Assembly: GCF_947496995.1 (NCBI RefSeq)
Contig: NZ_CANMFD010000005.1
Location: forward strand, 1 to 64,000
Source of the DNA: an uncultured Roseibium sp.
GTDB taxonomy: Bacteria; Pseudomonadota; Alphaproteobacteria; Rhizobiales; Stappiaceae
Reading direction: 5' to 3'
DNA length: 64,000 nt
Made by a program: the position numbers and the translations under genes. Each line of letters opens with the position of its first letter. Positions within the stretch are counted from its first letter, which is position 1. The notes beneath the pieces were generated by a model. That model saw only the letters and a list, made by a program, of their open reading frames with translations, did not search any database and was not told the DNA's origin. Positions 16,517-25,258 of the stretch are shown piece by piece.

Positions 16517-19099
16517 TTGAGCCCGAATGACAGCCAGCAGGATATCAACCGACCGGTAACGCCCGGATCGAACGAGCGCCGGAGTTTCATCGAAACCCGC
16601 CTTGAGAAGCTTGTCCGTTTCAGTCGGCAGGCTCTGTTCCTGGAACGCTTCTGGCGCGCGCTGCTGCCGGTACTGGTGGTCGCCGGTATCTTCGTCGGTC
16701 TGTCGTGGCTTGGCCTCTGGCTGATGCTGCCCGCCTGGGCGGGACCGGTGGGCGTGATCCTTTTTGCGCTCGCGGCGATCTGGGCGGCAAGAGGCCTGTT
16801 CAGGCTTGCCTGGCCGACACGCGATGAGGCGCTGACCCGCGTCGAGAAATCTTCCGGCTATGCACACCGGCCGCTGACCACTCTTGAAGACGACCTTTCG
16901 GTCGGAGCTGGAAACCCGGAAAGCCAGGCTATCTGGGCGCTGCATCTGCGCCGCACGGCGGACGCGGTCGCCGCGATCCGTTCGAAGGCGCCGGATCCGC
17001 AGGCCTACCGCCGGGACCCCTGGGCGTTCCGCGTGCTGGCGGCCAGCCTGCTCATCATCGGGTTTTCCACCGCGAGCGGTGATCGCCTGACCCGTCTCGG
17101 GTCCGCATTTCAAAACCCGTTCAACACCACCGAAGCGCCGAGCCGGCTCGACGCCTGGGTAACCCCTCCTCTGTATACCAGCGAAGCGCCGATCTATCTT
17201 ACCGGAGAGAGCGCGCAGCTCCGCGAGCCCGGAGCGCCCGTCTCCGTTCCGGAGGGATCGATTCTCGTCGTCAGGTCACAGGGCGCGCGCCAACTTTCGA
17301 TGACCTTTGCCGGAGCCGATGATGCGGAACCCCGGGTGATAGAACCGGAAGAGACAGCTGCAACCGAGGATCCGGCCCTCAACAAGCTCCTGCCGGTCGA
17401 GCGGCGCCTCGAACTGGAAACCACGGGGATCGTCGAGCTTTTGAACGGCGACGAGCCGATGATGAGCTTCGTGTTCGCGGTCCGCCCGGACCATGCGCCG
17501 GAAATCCGGCTTACGGACGATCCGGAAGAACAGCTCAGCGGAGCTTTGAAATTTTCCTATCTCGTGAAGGACGATTACGGCGTCGTGGCCGCGGAAGGAC
17601 GCATCTCGCCGTTGCCGAATGTGGATCATGGAAACCGGGTGGCGCGGCCGCTTGTCGATGCTCCGGTCTTCCCCTTGTCTCTTCCGCCGCGGGCGGGCAC
17701 CGCCAAGACGGCGGAAACCATCCGCGACCTGACTTCGCATCCCTGGGCGGGTGCCGAAGTCGACCTGACCTTGATGGCACGGGACCAGGCAGAGCAGGAG
17801 GGATTGTCTCCCGCCTACAGGATAACTCTCCCGCAGCGCCGTTTCGGCAAGCCGCTGGCACGCGCGGTTGTCGAACAGCGCCGCAATCTGGCGCTCGACG
17901 CGCAAAGTCATCCGCAGATCATCACGGCTTTCGACGCATTGCTGCTCGCGCCGGAAACCTTCGATTACAAGGCGCGCGACTATCTCGGCATGCGATACGC
18001 CTATGGCGAGCTGACAAGCGCGCGAACGGATGAAGAGCTGAAGGCGCTGTTGCCGCTTCTGTGGGACCTTGCGCTATCCATTGAGGATGGAGACCTCTCG
18101 GAGGCCGAACGCAAGCTGAGGGACGCGCAGGAGGCCTTGCGCAAGGCTCTGGAAGAGGGGGCGAGTGACGAGGAGATCGCCAAGCTGACCCAGGACGTCC
18201 GCGAAGCCCTCCAGGAATTCATGCAGGCACTTGCCGAACAGATGCGGCAGAACCCTCAGGCGATGCAGAACTTCGAGAGCAACCAGCAGACACTCAGTCA
18301 GGACGATCTGAGCGAGATGCTGGACAGGATCGAGGAACTGGCACGCACGGGCTCTCGGGACGCGGCCCGCGAGCTTCTGGCACAGATGCAGCGGATGCTG
18401 GAAAACCTGCAGGCCGGCCGGCCGCAGATGACGCCGAACGCCATGTCGAGCGAAATGATGGAAATGCTCAACCAGCTTGGCGAGATGATCCAGCAGCAAC
18501 AGCAGCTGATGGACGAGACGCACAAGTTCAATCAGGATCAGCAGCAACAAGGGCAGCGCCAGCCCGGTCAGCAGGGCGAGGGACAACAGGGCCAGGGGCA
18601 GCAGCTGACCATGGAACAGCTGGAACAGATGATGCAGCAGCTTCAGCAGGGCCAGGGTGACCTTGCGCAGCAACTCGAGCAGCTGATGGAGCAACTCGGC
18701 CAGAACGGCATGGGGCAGAATGAAGCGCTGGGCCAGGCAGGCGATTCCATGGGCGAGGCGCAGGACTCGCTCGGACAGGGTCAGGGCCAGCAGGCTGTCG
18801 GCCAGCAGGGCAATGCCCTGGACGCGCTGCGGCGCGGGGCGCAGAGCCTGAGCGAACAGATGATGGGGCAAGGCGAAGGGATGGGCTCTCCGAACGGCCC
18901 CTCTCCGCTTGACGAAGACCCGCTCGGCCGTCCGCGCCGCACCGAAGGCCCGGATTTCAACAACCGGGTGCGCATTCCCGATGAAATCGACGTCCAGAGG
19001 GCCAGACGGATCCTAGAGGAACTGCGCCGCCGCTTTTCAGATCCCTCGCGGCCGAAGCTGGAACTGGATTATCTGGAACGGTTGTTGAAGCGGTACTGA
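16517..19099 (+). CDS. TIGR02302/DUF4175-family large membrane protein
   Basis: An alphaproteobacterial protein of unknown function, about 861 residues. Two hydrophobic segments lie near the N-terminus (about residues 36-85) and another at about 175-190; a large mixed soluble part follows. Then comes a long charged coiled-coil and a glutamine/glycine/methionine-rich low-complexity stretch (genomic 18480-18890). It ends with a conserved basic VRIPDEIDVQRARRILEELRRR segment. The chosen TTG 16517 has GGAGG 5 bases ahead; the frame is open 22 codons further upstream without a ribosome site. The position after lysA is typical of the family. Confidence 0.85.
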   Translation: MSPNDSQQDINRPVTPGSNERRSFIETRLEKLVRFSRQALFLERFWRALLPVLVVAGIFVGLSWLGLWLMLPAWAGPVGVILFALAAIWAARGLFRLAWPTRDEALTRVEKSSGYAHRPLTTLEDDLSVGAGNPESQAIWALHLRRTADAVAAIRSKAPDPQAYRRDPWAFRVLAASLLIIGFSTASGDRLTRLGSAFQNPFNTTEAPSRLDAWVTPPLYTSEAPIYLTGESAQLREPGAPVSVPEGSILVVRSQGARQLSMTFAGADDAEPRVIEPEETAATEDPALNKLLPVERRLELETTGIVELLNGDEPMMSFVFAVRPDHAPEIRLTDDPEEQLSGALKFSYLVKDDYGVVAAEGRISPLPNVDHGNRVARPLVDAPVFPLSLPPRAGTAKTAETIRDLTSHPWAGAEVDLTLMARDQAEQEGLSPAYRITLPQRRFGKPLARAVVEQRRNLALDAQSHPQIITAFDALLLAPETFDYKARDYLGMRYAYGELTSARTDEELKALLPLLWDLALSIEDGDLSEAERKLRDAQEALRKALEEGASDEEIAKLTQDVREALQEFMQALAEQMRQNPQAMQNFESNQQTLSQDDLSEMLDRIEELARTGSRDAARELLAQMQRMLENLQAGRPQMTPNAMSSEMMEMLNQLGEMIQQQQQLMDETHKFNQDQQQQGQRQPGQQGEGQQGQGQQLTMEQLEQMMQQLQQGQGDLAQQLEQLMEQLGQNGMGQNEALGQAGDSMGEAQDSLGQGQGQQAVGQQGNALDALRRGAQSLSEQMMGQGEGMGSPNGPSPLDEDPLGRPRRTEGPDFNNRVRIPDEIDVQRARRILEELRRRFSDPSRPKLELDYLERLLKRY

Positions 19100-19185
19100 C
19101 GCAATCCCGAGTGTCCAAAGAGCTTGTGCCACCGGACGTTCGCCGGTTCTGGAGAACGTCGGATAGCCGCGCTACGTCTTTGCAA

Positions 19186-19220
19186 TAAAAAACCCGCCGG
19201 AACAGACTTGCTCAGGCGGG
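19186..19220 (-). terminator. Terminator of the zinc-ribbon/hpt/cpdR operon
   Basis: Read on the minus strand, CCCGCC (19220-19215) pairs with GGCGGG (19198-19193) across a 16-base loop, and is followed by six T residues. It lies 31 bases beyond the cpdR stop, in the gap between convergent genes. On the plus strand there is no T-run, so it mainly serves the minus-strand operon. Confidence 0.85.
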
Positions 19221-19250
19221 ATCAATTTTCGTGGCAGCCCGGTCCGGGCG

Positions 19251-19646
19251 TCAGGCGTAGCGGCGGGCCTCGCTTACCGTTTCTCCCGCGATGGCGTGGC
19301 GTACGGCCTTGCGGATATCGGCGAGGGAAAACGGCTTGGTGACCACGTCATGAACCAGTGCGTCTAGGCCGTTCGCCCGTTCTCTCTGGTCTGCGAAACC
19401 GGTCATCAGCAGGATAGGCATGCGCGGGTAGTCGCGCGCGGCCTGCAGCGCAAGCGCTATGCCGTCCATGACGGGCATCTTGATGTCGGAAAGCAGGAGG
19501 TCGTAACCACCCTTGTCGCGGGTGAGGATTTCCACCGCTTCGCCGCCGTCTTCAGCCGCTTCGACGCTGTGCCCGTCGAGTTCCAGGGCACGCTTCACGA
19601 AGCTGCGGACCGCTTCATCGTCTTCCGTAAGAAGAATGCGAGCCAT
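19251..19646 (-). CDS. cpdR: CpdR-type single-domain response regulator
   Basis: A 131-residue receiver domain without an output domain. It starts MARILLTEDDEAVRSFVKRALELDGH at ATG 19646; the frame is open 26 codons upstream but that part overlaps hpt. The acidic pair is D9/D10, the phospho-acceptor D54 in LLLSDIKMP, and the lysine lies in VTKPF. In Caulobacter, unphosphorylated CpdR delivers substrates to ClpXP and so drives CtrA turnover. It begins 2 bases after the hpt stop, so the two are translationally coupled. Ascription to CpdR rests on the N-terminus and the single-domain size. Confidence 0.85.
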   Translation of the reverse strand: MARILLTEDDEAVRSFVKRALELDGHSVEAAEDGGEAVEILTRDKGGYDLLLSDIKMPVMDGIALALQAARDYPRMPILLMTGFADQRERANGLDALVHDVVTKPFSLADIRKAVRHAIAGETVSEARRYA

Positions 19647-19648
19647 GC

Positions 19649-20218
19649 TCACTCTCCTGTCTTTCCGTCTGCTGGCGCCTCGTCCGAGGCCACGACGTAT
19701 CCAATATAGGGCAACTGCCGCCAAGCGTGACCCATATCCATACCATATCCGACGACGAACTTATCTGGACAGGCAAAACCGACATAGTCGGCAGATATGG
19801 CAGCTTTACGGCGCTCCGGTTTGTCCAGCAAAGCTGCGATTTTTACCGAGCGGGCCCCGCGGTTCATGAGCCGCTCCCTGGCAAAAGCGAGTGTGCGGCC
19901 TGATTCGAGGATATCATCCACCAAAATGATATCGCGGTCGTTAACGTCACTTTCGACATCGCGCAAAATCCGGATGGAGTCCGAGCCTTCCGTTCCGGCG
20001 CCGTAGGACGACAGATGGATGAATTCCATTTCCGGCTCCAGGCCCGCCCGGTGCATGGCGCGGACAAGATCGGCGGCGAAGATGAAGCTGCCCTTGAGAA
20101 CGGCGACGACCAGCAGGTCTTTCGCGTGTCCTTCGGCGATTTCCTCCGCGAGCGAGGCGACCCGCACGGCGATGGCGTCTTCATCGAACAAGGTGAGAAT
20201 ATCGGTTGTCATGGTCAC
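19649..20218 (-). CDS. hpt: Hypoxanthine phosphoribosyltransferase
   Basis: Purine salvage: hypoxanthine or guanine plus PRPP to IMP or GMP. The 189 residues carry the PRPP-binding motif IILVDDILESGRTL (97-110), the flexible-loop region LSSYGAGTEGSD and the late GYGMDMG substrate motif. Its GTG start (20218) overlaps the TGA of the upstream zinc-ribbon gene as GTGA, which argues for translational coupling; an ATG two codons later (20212) is the alternative. It is the middle gene of a three-gene operon ending in cpdR. Confidence 0.95.
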   Translation of the reverse strand: MTMTTDILTLFDEDAIAVRVASLAEEIAEGHAKDLLVVAVLKGSFIFAADLVRAMHRAGLEPEMEFIHLSSYGAGTEGSDSIRILRDVESDVNDRDIILVDDILESGRTLAFARERLMNRGARSVKIAALLDKPERRKAAISADYVGFACPDKFVVGYGMDMGHAWRQLPYIGYVVASDEAPADGKTGE

Positions 20219-21162
20219 TCGAGAACTATTTGCTTGTTGCCGCGGTCTACAAACCGGACCTGAATATCCGTCGCCCCTGTGGGCGGGTCGGAAAGGATGG
20301 TTCTGAACCTGGTTTCATCAAGGGCGTTAAGGGATCTGGTGCGGGGCTCCACGGTCCAGGCGTAAACTTCCTGCAGATCGCCGCTGCGAATGGCCAGCCG
20401 GATTGCGGGAACCACGTTGGTCTCGTCAAGAATGTTGCGGATCGAACCCTCGACGACCAGCACGCGATTGCCGTCCTCGACTTCGGTAAAGGTCCTGAGG
20501 TTCCTGAATTCCAGACCGCGCAGGTTGACGTCGAAACCGATCATCTGGAACAGGCTGGCAAGATCCGGCGATTGCTTGACGATATTGTCCCGCATCAGCA
20601 CGAACAGGATGCAGGCAACCAGGGCGAAGCCGAACAGAGCCAATCCACCCAGGCGCCGGAAGTTGCGCCGGAAGAGCCAGTTGATCACGGCGCTTATGTG
20701 ATCGCGGCGAAACTTGTTCGGGTTGACGATGATCTTGGGACGCTTGGCAAGCGATTCAATATCTTCGGCCCCGGTCTCCTCCTCCTCGCGCAGGTCCTCG
20801 GCGAACTTGCCTTCGTCGGATGTGGGGGGAGGCACCGGTGCCGGTGAAGGCGGTGCGATATCGAGAGGATCGTCCTCATCCGCGTCAGGCCCGTCCGCGT
20901 CTTCCTCAAGAGCGGCGGCGCCAGTATCTTCTTCGGCGTCGGCAGTCCAGTCGGCTTCCTCGGCGGCTTCGTCTACGTCTTCCTTGGCGGCAGCTATTCC
21001 GGGCTCTTCCGCGGTTTCGAAGTCAACCTCGCCTTCCTCGACATCGGACGAGACAAACCAGCGATTTCCGCATTTGGCGCATTTCACGCTGCGCCCTTCC
21101 GAGCCGAGCGCTTCGGCCTTGATCTCGTAGGACGTGCTGCAGTCCGGACATGTGATCTTCAT
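20215..21162 (-). CDS. MJ0042-type zinc-ribbon membrane protein
   Basis: A 315-residue protein. The N-terminal MJ0042 zinc ribbon has CPDC and CAKC (C5, C8, C28, C31). A very acidic low-complexity linker (about 40-140) follows, then one transmembrane helix (about 171-189). The C-terminal domain with VEGSIRNILDET and VVPAIRLAI is of the DUF3426 type, presumably periplasmic. The molecular function is unknown. It heads the minus-strand operon with hpt and cpdR and is divergent from ftsE across a 589-base gap. Confidence 0.88.
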   Translation of the reverse strand: MKITCPDCSTSYEIKAEALGSEGRSVKCAKCGNRWFVSSDVEEGEVDFETAEEPGIAAAKEDVDEAAEEADWTADAEEDTGAAALEEDADGPDADEDDPLDIAPPSPAPVPPPTSDEGKFAEDLREEEETGAEDIESLAKRPKIIVNPNKFRRDHISAVINWLFRRNFRRLGGLALFGFALVACILFVLMRDNIVKQSPDLASLFQMIGFDVNLRGLEFRNLRTFTEVEDGNRVLVVEGSIRNILDETNVVPAIRLAIRSGDLQEVYAWTVEPRTRSLNALDETRFRTILSDPPTGATDIQVRFVDRGNKQIVLE

Positions 21163-21751
21163 CGGCGAAGACCTTTCGTCATGGCTTGCTCAAACGGTTC
21201 GTTCATCAACTTCACATGCTTCATGCAATTCACGGAAAAGCAGGTTGATCGCTCTCAAGTGCGGGAACATCCTGTTACAGTCCACCAGATCGCAACCGCG
21301 TCAGGTTAACGGTTATCATGATTGGGCCGCGGATCGGTCTTCAATTGAAGAAAAGCACAGGAAAGTGCGGCTCCTGCCCGGTATTTTTGACGGTGCCGTG
21401 GTACGGAGACGGCAAACGCCTGTCGAACGAAGCGCCAGGTCCATTGCCGATGCGAAATCGCGGTGGCCGGCACGACCGTTCACGGGATGCGCATGGTGAT
21501 CTATGGCTTGCATGGTCTTTCCGCGCGCTCCTCAAACAGGTTCTGTTTCATGCGGCGGCGCTCTCCCTCGTCTTGTCAGGGCGGTCTTGTGAGGGCGGTC
21601 CGGCCGGCGAAGGTCGCCTTCCGGCAGGAAATACTGGACAAAGACCGGCAAATCCCGTGACGGGGTTTCAGCTGTCCAATGGACCTTTATATGATTAATG
21701 CAGCGTTAACGCGCAGGACGTAGCGTCTGTCCATCAACAGGAGTCGCACTT
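21163..21751. other. Divergent control region between zinc-ribbon operon and ftsEX
   Basis: A 589-base gap, the longest in the window without a repeat element. Several open frames cross it, but none has a ribosome site, a domain or a plausible composition, so I do not call a gene. It must contain the promoters for both flanking operons. The one clear signal is the perfect CtrA box at 21695-21709, close to ftsE. A small RNA cannot be excluded. Confidence 0.55.
21695..21709. promoter_or_regulatory. Perfect CtrA box upstream of ftsEX
   Basis: TTAATGCAGCGTTAA is an exact TTAA-N7-TTAA CtrA consensus. It ends 42 bases before the GTG start of ftsE, a usual promoter position. CtrA controls several division genes in alphaproteobacteria, so cell-cycle control of ftsEX is a reasonable inference. 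Confidence 0.65.
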
Positions 21752-22411
21752 GTGATCCGCTTCGAAAATGTCGGATTGAGATATGGGATGGGTCCCGAAA
21801 TCCTGCAGGATCTGACATTTCAGATCGAACAGCAGTCGTTTCAGTTCCTGACCGGTCCTTCCGGGGCGGGAAAAACCAGCCTGATCAGACTTCTGTTCAT
21901 GTCGCTGCGGCCGACGCGCGGCCTGATCAAGGTGTTCAACCGCGACCTGAGCATCATCGAGAAGCAGGAACTGCCCGCGCTGCGGCGCAAGATCGGGGTG
22001 GTTTTCCAGGACTTCCGTCTGCTGAACCATCTGACGACCTACGAAAATGTCGCTCTGCCGCTCCGGGTGGGCGGCAAGGAGGAGAGCGAGTACCGGTCCG
22101 ACGTGATCGATCTCCTCAAGTGGGTGGGGCTGGGTGAGCGCATGCACGTCCTACCGCCGGTCCTGTCGGGAGGGGAAAAGCAGCGTGCGGCCATCGCCCG
22201 AGCCTTGATTACCCGGCCCGAGGTGCTGCTGGCGGACGAGCCCACGGGAAATGTCGATCCACCGCTGGCGCGACGGTTGTTGCGTCTTTTCATCGAATTG
22301 AACAAACTCGGCACCTCCGTCGTGATCGCGACGCACGACATCACTCTTCTGGAACAGGTTGATGCCAGACGCATGGTTCTGACGGACGGGCGTCTCGCTA
22401 TCTTTGACTAG
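21752..22411 (+). CDS. ftsE: Cell-division ABC transporter ATP-binding protein FtsE
   Basis: ATPase of the FtsEX complex that links the divisome to peptidoglycan hydrolase activation. The 219-residue protein has Walker A GPSGAGKTS (about 35-43), the FtsE-type Q-loop VVFQDFRLLNHLTTYENVALPL, signature LSGGEKQR and Walker B VLLADEPTGNVDP. The start is GTG (21752), supported by CAGGAG about 8 bases upstream and by the family N-terminus (I-x-F-E-N-V). ftsX follows after 7 bases. A perfect CtrA box lies just upstream. Confidence 0.96.
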   Translation: MIRFENVGLRYGMGPEILQDLTFQIEQQSFQFLTGPSGAGKTSLIRLLFMSLRPTRGLIKVFNRDLSIIEKQELPALRRKIGVVFQDFRLLNHLTTYENVALPLRVGGKEESEYRSDVIDLLKWVGLGERMHVLPPVLSGGEKQRAAIARALITRPEVLLADEPTGNVDPPLARRLLRLFIELNKLGTSVVIATHDITLLEQVDARRMVLTDGRLAIFD

Positions 22412-22418
22412 GCAGGAA

Positions 22419-23459
22419 ATGGCACAGCCGGACGAAACAAAAAAGCGCCGGGCGAGCGCTGCGGACGTCAAGTCGCCGCGCCGCAAGGAACGGCCGAAAC
22501 GTCCGAAGCGCAAGGCGTCACCGCGACCGAAGGATCCGGATGGGAGTGATGACGCGCGGCTTCGCCCGGCCGCTGCGATCGTTCCGCCGCAATCGGTCGC
22601 CGGACGGGCGCTGACCCTCGTCGTCGCCATCATGAGCTTTCTCGCCTGCCTGACTGTCGGCGGGGTGTCCGTCGTCTGGGATGCCGCGGATGCCTGGCAA
22701 AACGATCTGGTGCGCGAAATCACCATCCAGATCCGCCCGACGGAAGGTGTCGAGATGCTGCGCGAGATCGACAAGGCGGTCGCCCTGGCGCAGGAGTTTC
22801 CGGGCATCGATTCGGTCCGGGCCCTGTCGGATGCGGAGACCAAGGCTCTTCTCGAGCCCTGGCTGGGGGAAGGCCTGCAGCTCGACGGCCTGCCGGTGCC
22901 CCGGCTTATCCAGATCAACGTCGGCGACCCGGCAGAGTTGAACCTGGAACAGCTCAAGGAAACGGTGAGCCGCAATGTGACGGGGGCGAGTGTCGACGAT
23001 CATTCGATCTGGACCTCACGTCTTTCAGCCATGGCGGGTGCGGTGGTGGCGGCCGGTATCGCCATCATGATCCTCGTCCTCAGCTCGATGGTGCTCAGTG
23101 TCGTCTTCGCCACGCAGTCGGCCATGGCGGGCAACAAGGATGTGGTTTCCGTGCTGCATTTCGTAGGAGCGGAAGACAGCTTCATCGCACGGGAGTTTCA
23201 GAGGCACTTCCTGATGCTCGGGCTGAAGGGCGGCGTGTCGGGAGGCGTTGCCGCGATTGTCTGTTTCGTCGCCCTGGACATGTTCACCCGGGAAGGGTCG
23301 GGGCAGGCCGGCTCCGATCAGATGTCGGCGCTATTCGGCGGCGTCTCCGTCAGCCTGCCGGGGTACTTCGGCGTCTTCGGTGTCGTTTTTCTCGTCGCCA
23401 TCTTGACCGCGCTCACCTCGGGTCTTGCGGTCAAGGCGCATCTGGCCAAGGTGGATTGA
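22419..23459 (+). CDS. ftsX: Cell-division protein FtsX
   Basis: Permease-like partner of FtsE, 346 residues. The N-terminal cytoplasmic tail (about 1-55) is strongly basic and lysine/arginine-rich. It is followed by the first membrane helix (ALTLVVAIMSFLACLTVGGVSVVW), a periplasmic domain that would contact an amidase activator, and three C-terminal helices. The ATG at 22419 has AGGCAGGAA immediately ahead; an in-frame TTG at 22404 overlaps ftsE and is less likely. It forms an operon with ftsE. Confidence 0.94.
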   Translation: MAQPDETKKRRASAADVKSPRRKERPKRPKRKASPRPKDPDGSDDARLRPAAAIVPPQSVAGRALTLVVAIMSFLACLTVGGVSVVWDAADAWQNDLVREITIQIRPTEGVEMLREIDKAVALAQEFPGIDSVRALSDAETKALLEPWLGEGLQLDGLPVPRLIQINVGDPAELNLEQLKETVSRNVTGASVDDHSIWTSRLSAMAGAVVAAGIAIMILVLSSMVLSVVFATQSAMAGNKDVVSVLHFVGAEDSFIAREFQRHFLMLGLKGGVSGGVAAIVCFVALDMFTREGSGQAGSDQMSALFGGVSVSLPGYFGVFGVVFLVAILTALTSGLAVKAHLAKVD

Positions 23460-23673
23460 TCCTGGGCGGCGGGGAAAACCGGTTTTCGGCCGGAAATCCC
23501 GAGGGGAATGCGGGTTTCATGGCTCGCAACGCTTCCATTGCGCTGGAAAACCGGCCAACATTGCTTGCGCTTTCGTCCAGTTCGGAAACGGGCGCGACTT
23601 GCAGCAGGCGAATCGCTGATGCATCAATACCGGGCGATGCCGTGAAATTGGCCGAATCACTTATCATAGTTGC

Positions 23674-24405
23674 GTGATGATACATGCCGACACAGCCATA
23701 GACCCCGCTTTGGACGATGGTGTTTCCATCGTCGCGGAACGTCGTGCGTCCGCATCGAAGGGCGTGGCTTCTGACGGGAAGGCCGAGATGCAGCTTGCTG
23801 GCAGGCGCAAGAGGCGGTTCGGGCTGCGCGTGTTGGCCGTCGCCCTGGTGACGGCCCTGCTGACCGGGACAGTCGTCCATTTCGCGCTTTTCGCCAACAG
23901 GATCGCCGGTGCTCAGGTTCCGCATACGGCGAACGCCGATGCAATCGTCGTTCTAACGGGCGGACACGCAAGGGTAAACGAGGCGGTTCGTCTTCTGGAG
24001 GAAGGCCGCGCCAGCCGGCTGCTGATTTCCGGCGTTCATCCGGGGACGACCCGCGAGCAGCTTGCCGCCGTCACGTCCTCGCCCATGCCGCTGAAGAAGA
24101 GCACGGTCGAGCTGGACAGGGTTGCGCTCAATACCGCCGGAAATGCAACGGAAACGGCAAGCTGGGTTCGGAAAAACGGGTTTTCCTCGCTTCTCGTCGT
24201 GACCAGCGCCTATCACCTGCCGCGGGCGAAGGTGGAATTGTCCGGTGCGCTGCCGAAAGTCGACCTCATCGCCTATCCGGTCTTTTCCAAGGATCTGAAA
24301 CTGGAGAAATGGTACAGGGAACCGGCGACGATCCGGCTTCTCATGCGCGAGTATGTGAAGTATATGGTCGCGAGACTCCGGTTAACCCTGCAGGGCGTGA
24401 GCTGA
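23674..24405 (+). CDS. YdcF/SanA-family DUF218 membrane protein
   Basis: A 243-residue protein with an N-terminal arginine-rich cytoplasmic part, one transmembrane helix (about 51-73) and a periplasmic DUF218 domain. The family landmarks are ADAIVVLTGGHARVNEAVRLL, RLLISG, NTAGNATETASW and VTSAYHLPRAKVE. Members are connected with envelope barrier function and with polyprenyl or cell-wall glycan metabolism, but the reaction is not established. Its location between ftsEX and plsC recurs in rhizobial genomes and supports an envelope role. Confidence 0.86.
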   Translation: MMIHADTAIDPALDDGVSIVAERRASASKGVASDGKAEMQLAGRRKRRFGLRVLAVALVTALLTGTVVHFALFANRIAGAQVPHTANADAIVVLTGGHARVNEAVRLLEEGRASRLLISGVHPGTTREQLAAVTSSPMPLKKSTVELDRVALNTAGNATETASWVRKNGFSSLLVVTSAYHLPRAKVELSGALPKVDLIAYPVFSKDLKLEKWYREPATIRLLMREYVKYMVARLRLTLQGVS

Positions 24406-24481
24406 CAGCCGTCGGACCGCAGTTCCGGCTCTGTTTCGGGACATCTTGCCCTGAGCTGACCGTTCCAGTAATTCAGGTGCC

Positions 24482-25258
24482 ATGATTCTTCTGCGCTCCA
24501 CCCTTTTCCAGATCCTTTTCTACGTTCTCAATCTGGTTCTGATGATCCTGTTTTCGCCTGTCCTGCTGCTGCCGCGCAAATGGGGCTGGTGGGTCGTGCC
24601 GGTCTGGTCGAAAGCCCTGCAGCTCCTGATGCGCCTCGTCGCCGGCATCAAGGTGGAGCTGCGCGGCCGGGAAAACCTTCCGCAAGGCGGGTTCATTGCA
24701 GCGTTGAAACATCAGTCCGCCTGGGAAACGGTTGCGCTCATTCCGCTCTTTTCCAGCCCCACTTTCATTCTCAAGCGCGAATTGCGCTGGATACCGATTT
24801 TCGGCTGGTACACTGCGAAATACCGGCAGATTGCCATCAACCGCGGCAAACGTTCGGAAGCCCTGGCGGCGATGATGCTGGCGGCCAAACAGGCCATCGC
24901 GGAAGGTCGGCAAATCCTGATATTTCCGGAGGGCACCCGCCGTCCGGCCGGGGCGGAACCCAAATACAAGTTCGGCATTGCCCATCTCTACCGGGATCTG
25001 AAGTGTCCGGTCGTGCCGATTGCCCATAATGCAGGACTTTACTGGCCGCGATCATCCTGGAGGGTCTATCCGGGAACGGTGATTGTCGAAATCCTGCCGC
25101 AGATCGAGCCCGGGCTCCCGGCCGATGTCTTCCAGACGCGGATGGTGGAGGAGATTGAAACGGCAAGCGACCGTCTGATCGAGGAGGCACGGCGGGAACC
25201 AACCCCGTCGCCGGTGCTGGAACAGGCGGACAGGCTCAGGCAGGCCCGCGCAACTTAA
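24482..25258 (+). CDS. plsC: 1-acyl-sn-glycerol-3-phosphate acyltransferase
   Basis: Makes phosphatidic acid by acylating lysophosphatidic acid at the membrane. The 258 residues begin with hydrophobic helices (about 1-55). Catalytic block I reads KHQSAWET (H77, with E82 in place of the usual aspartate of the HX4D motif), and block III FPEGTRRPAG is at about 148-157. The Glu form of block I occurs in many proteobacterial PlsC proteins as far as I recall. The last 4 bases overlap the convergent gamma-glutamylcyclotransferase gene. Confidence 0.92.
   Translation: MILLRSTLFQILFYVLNLVLMILFSPVLLLPRKWGWWVVPVWSKALQLLMRLVAGIKVELRGRENLPQGGFIAALKHQSAWETVALIPLFSSPTFILKRELRWIPIFGWYTAKYRQIAINRGKRSEALAAMMLAAKQAIAEGRQILIFPEGTRRPAGAEPKYKFGIAHLYRDLKCPVVPIAHNAGLYWPRSSWRVYPGTVIVEILPQIEPGLPADVFQTRMVEEIETASDRLIEEARREPTPSPVLEQADRLRQARAT

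Noticed and set aside
21318..21698. Possible 126-residue gene in the ftsE upstream gap
   Set aside because: No ribosome site, no domain, overlaps the CtrA box; more likely a regulatory region.
24713..24730. PlsC block I with glutamate instead of aspartate as a sign of inactivity
   Set aside because: The HX4E form is, as far as I recall, common among proteobacterial PlsC proteins, so it is not treated as a defect.
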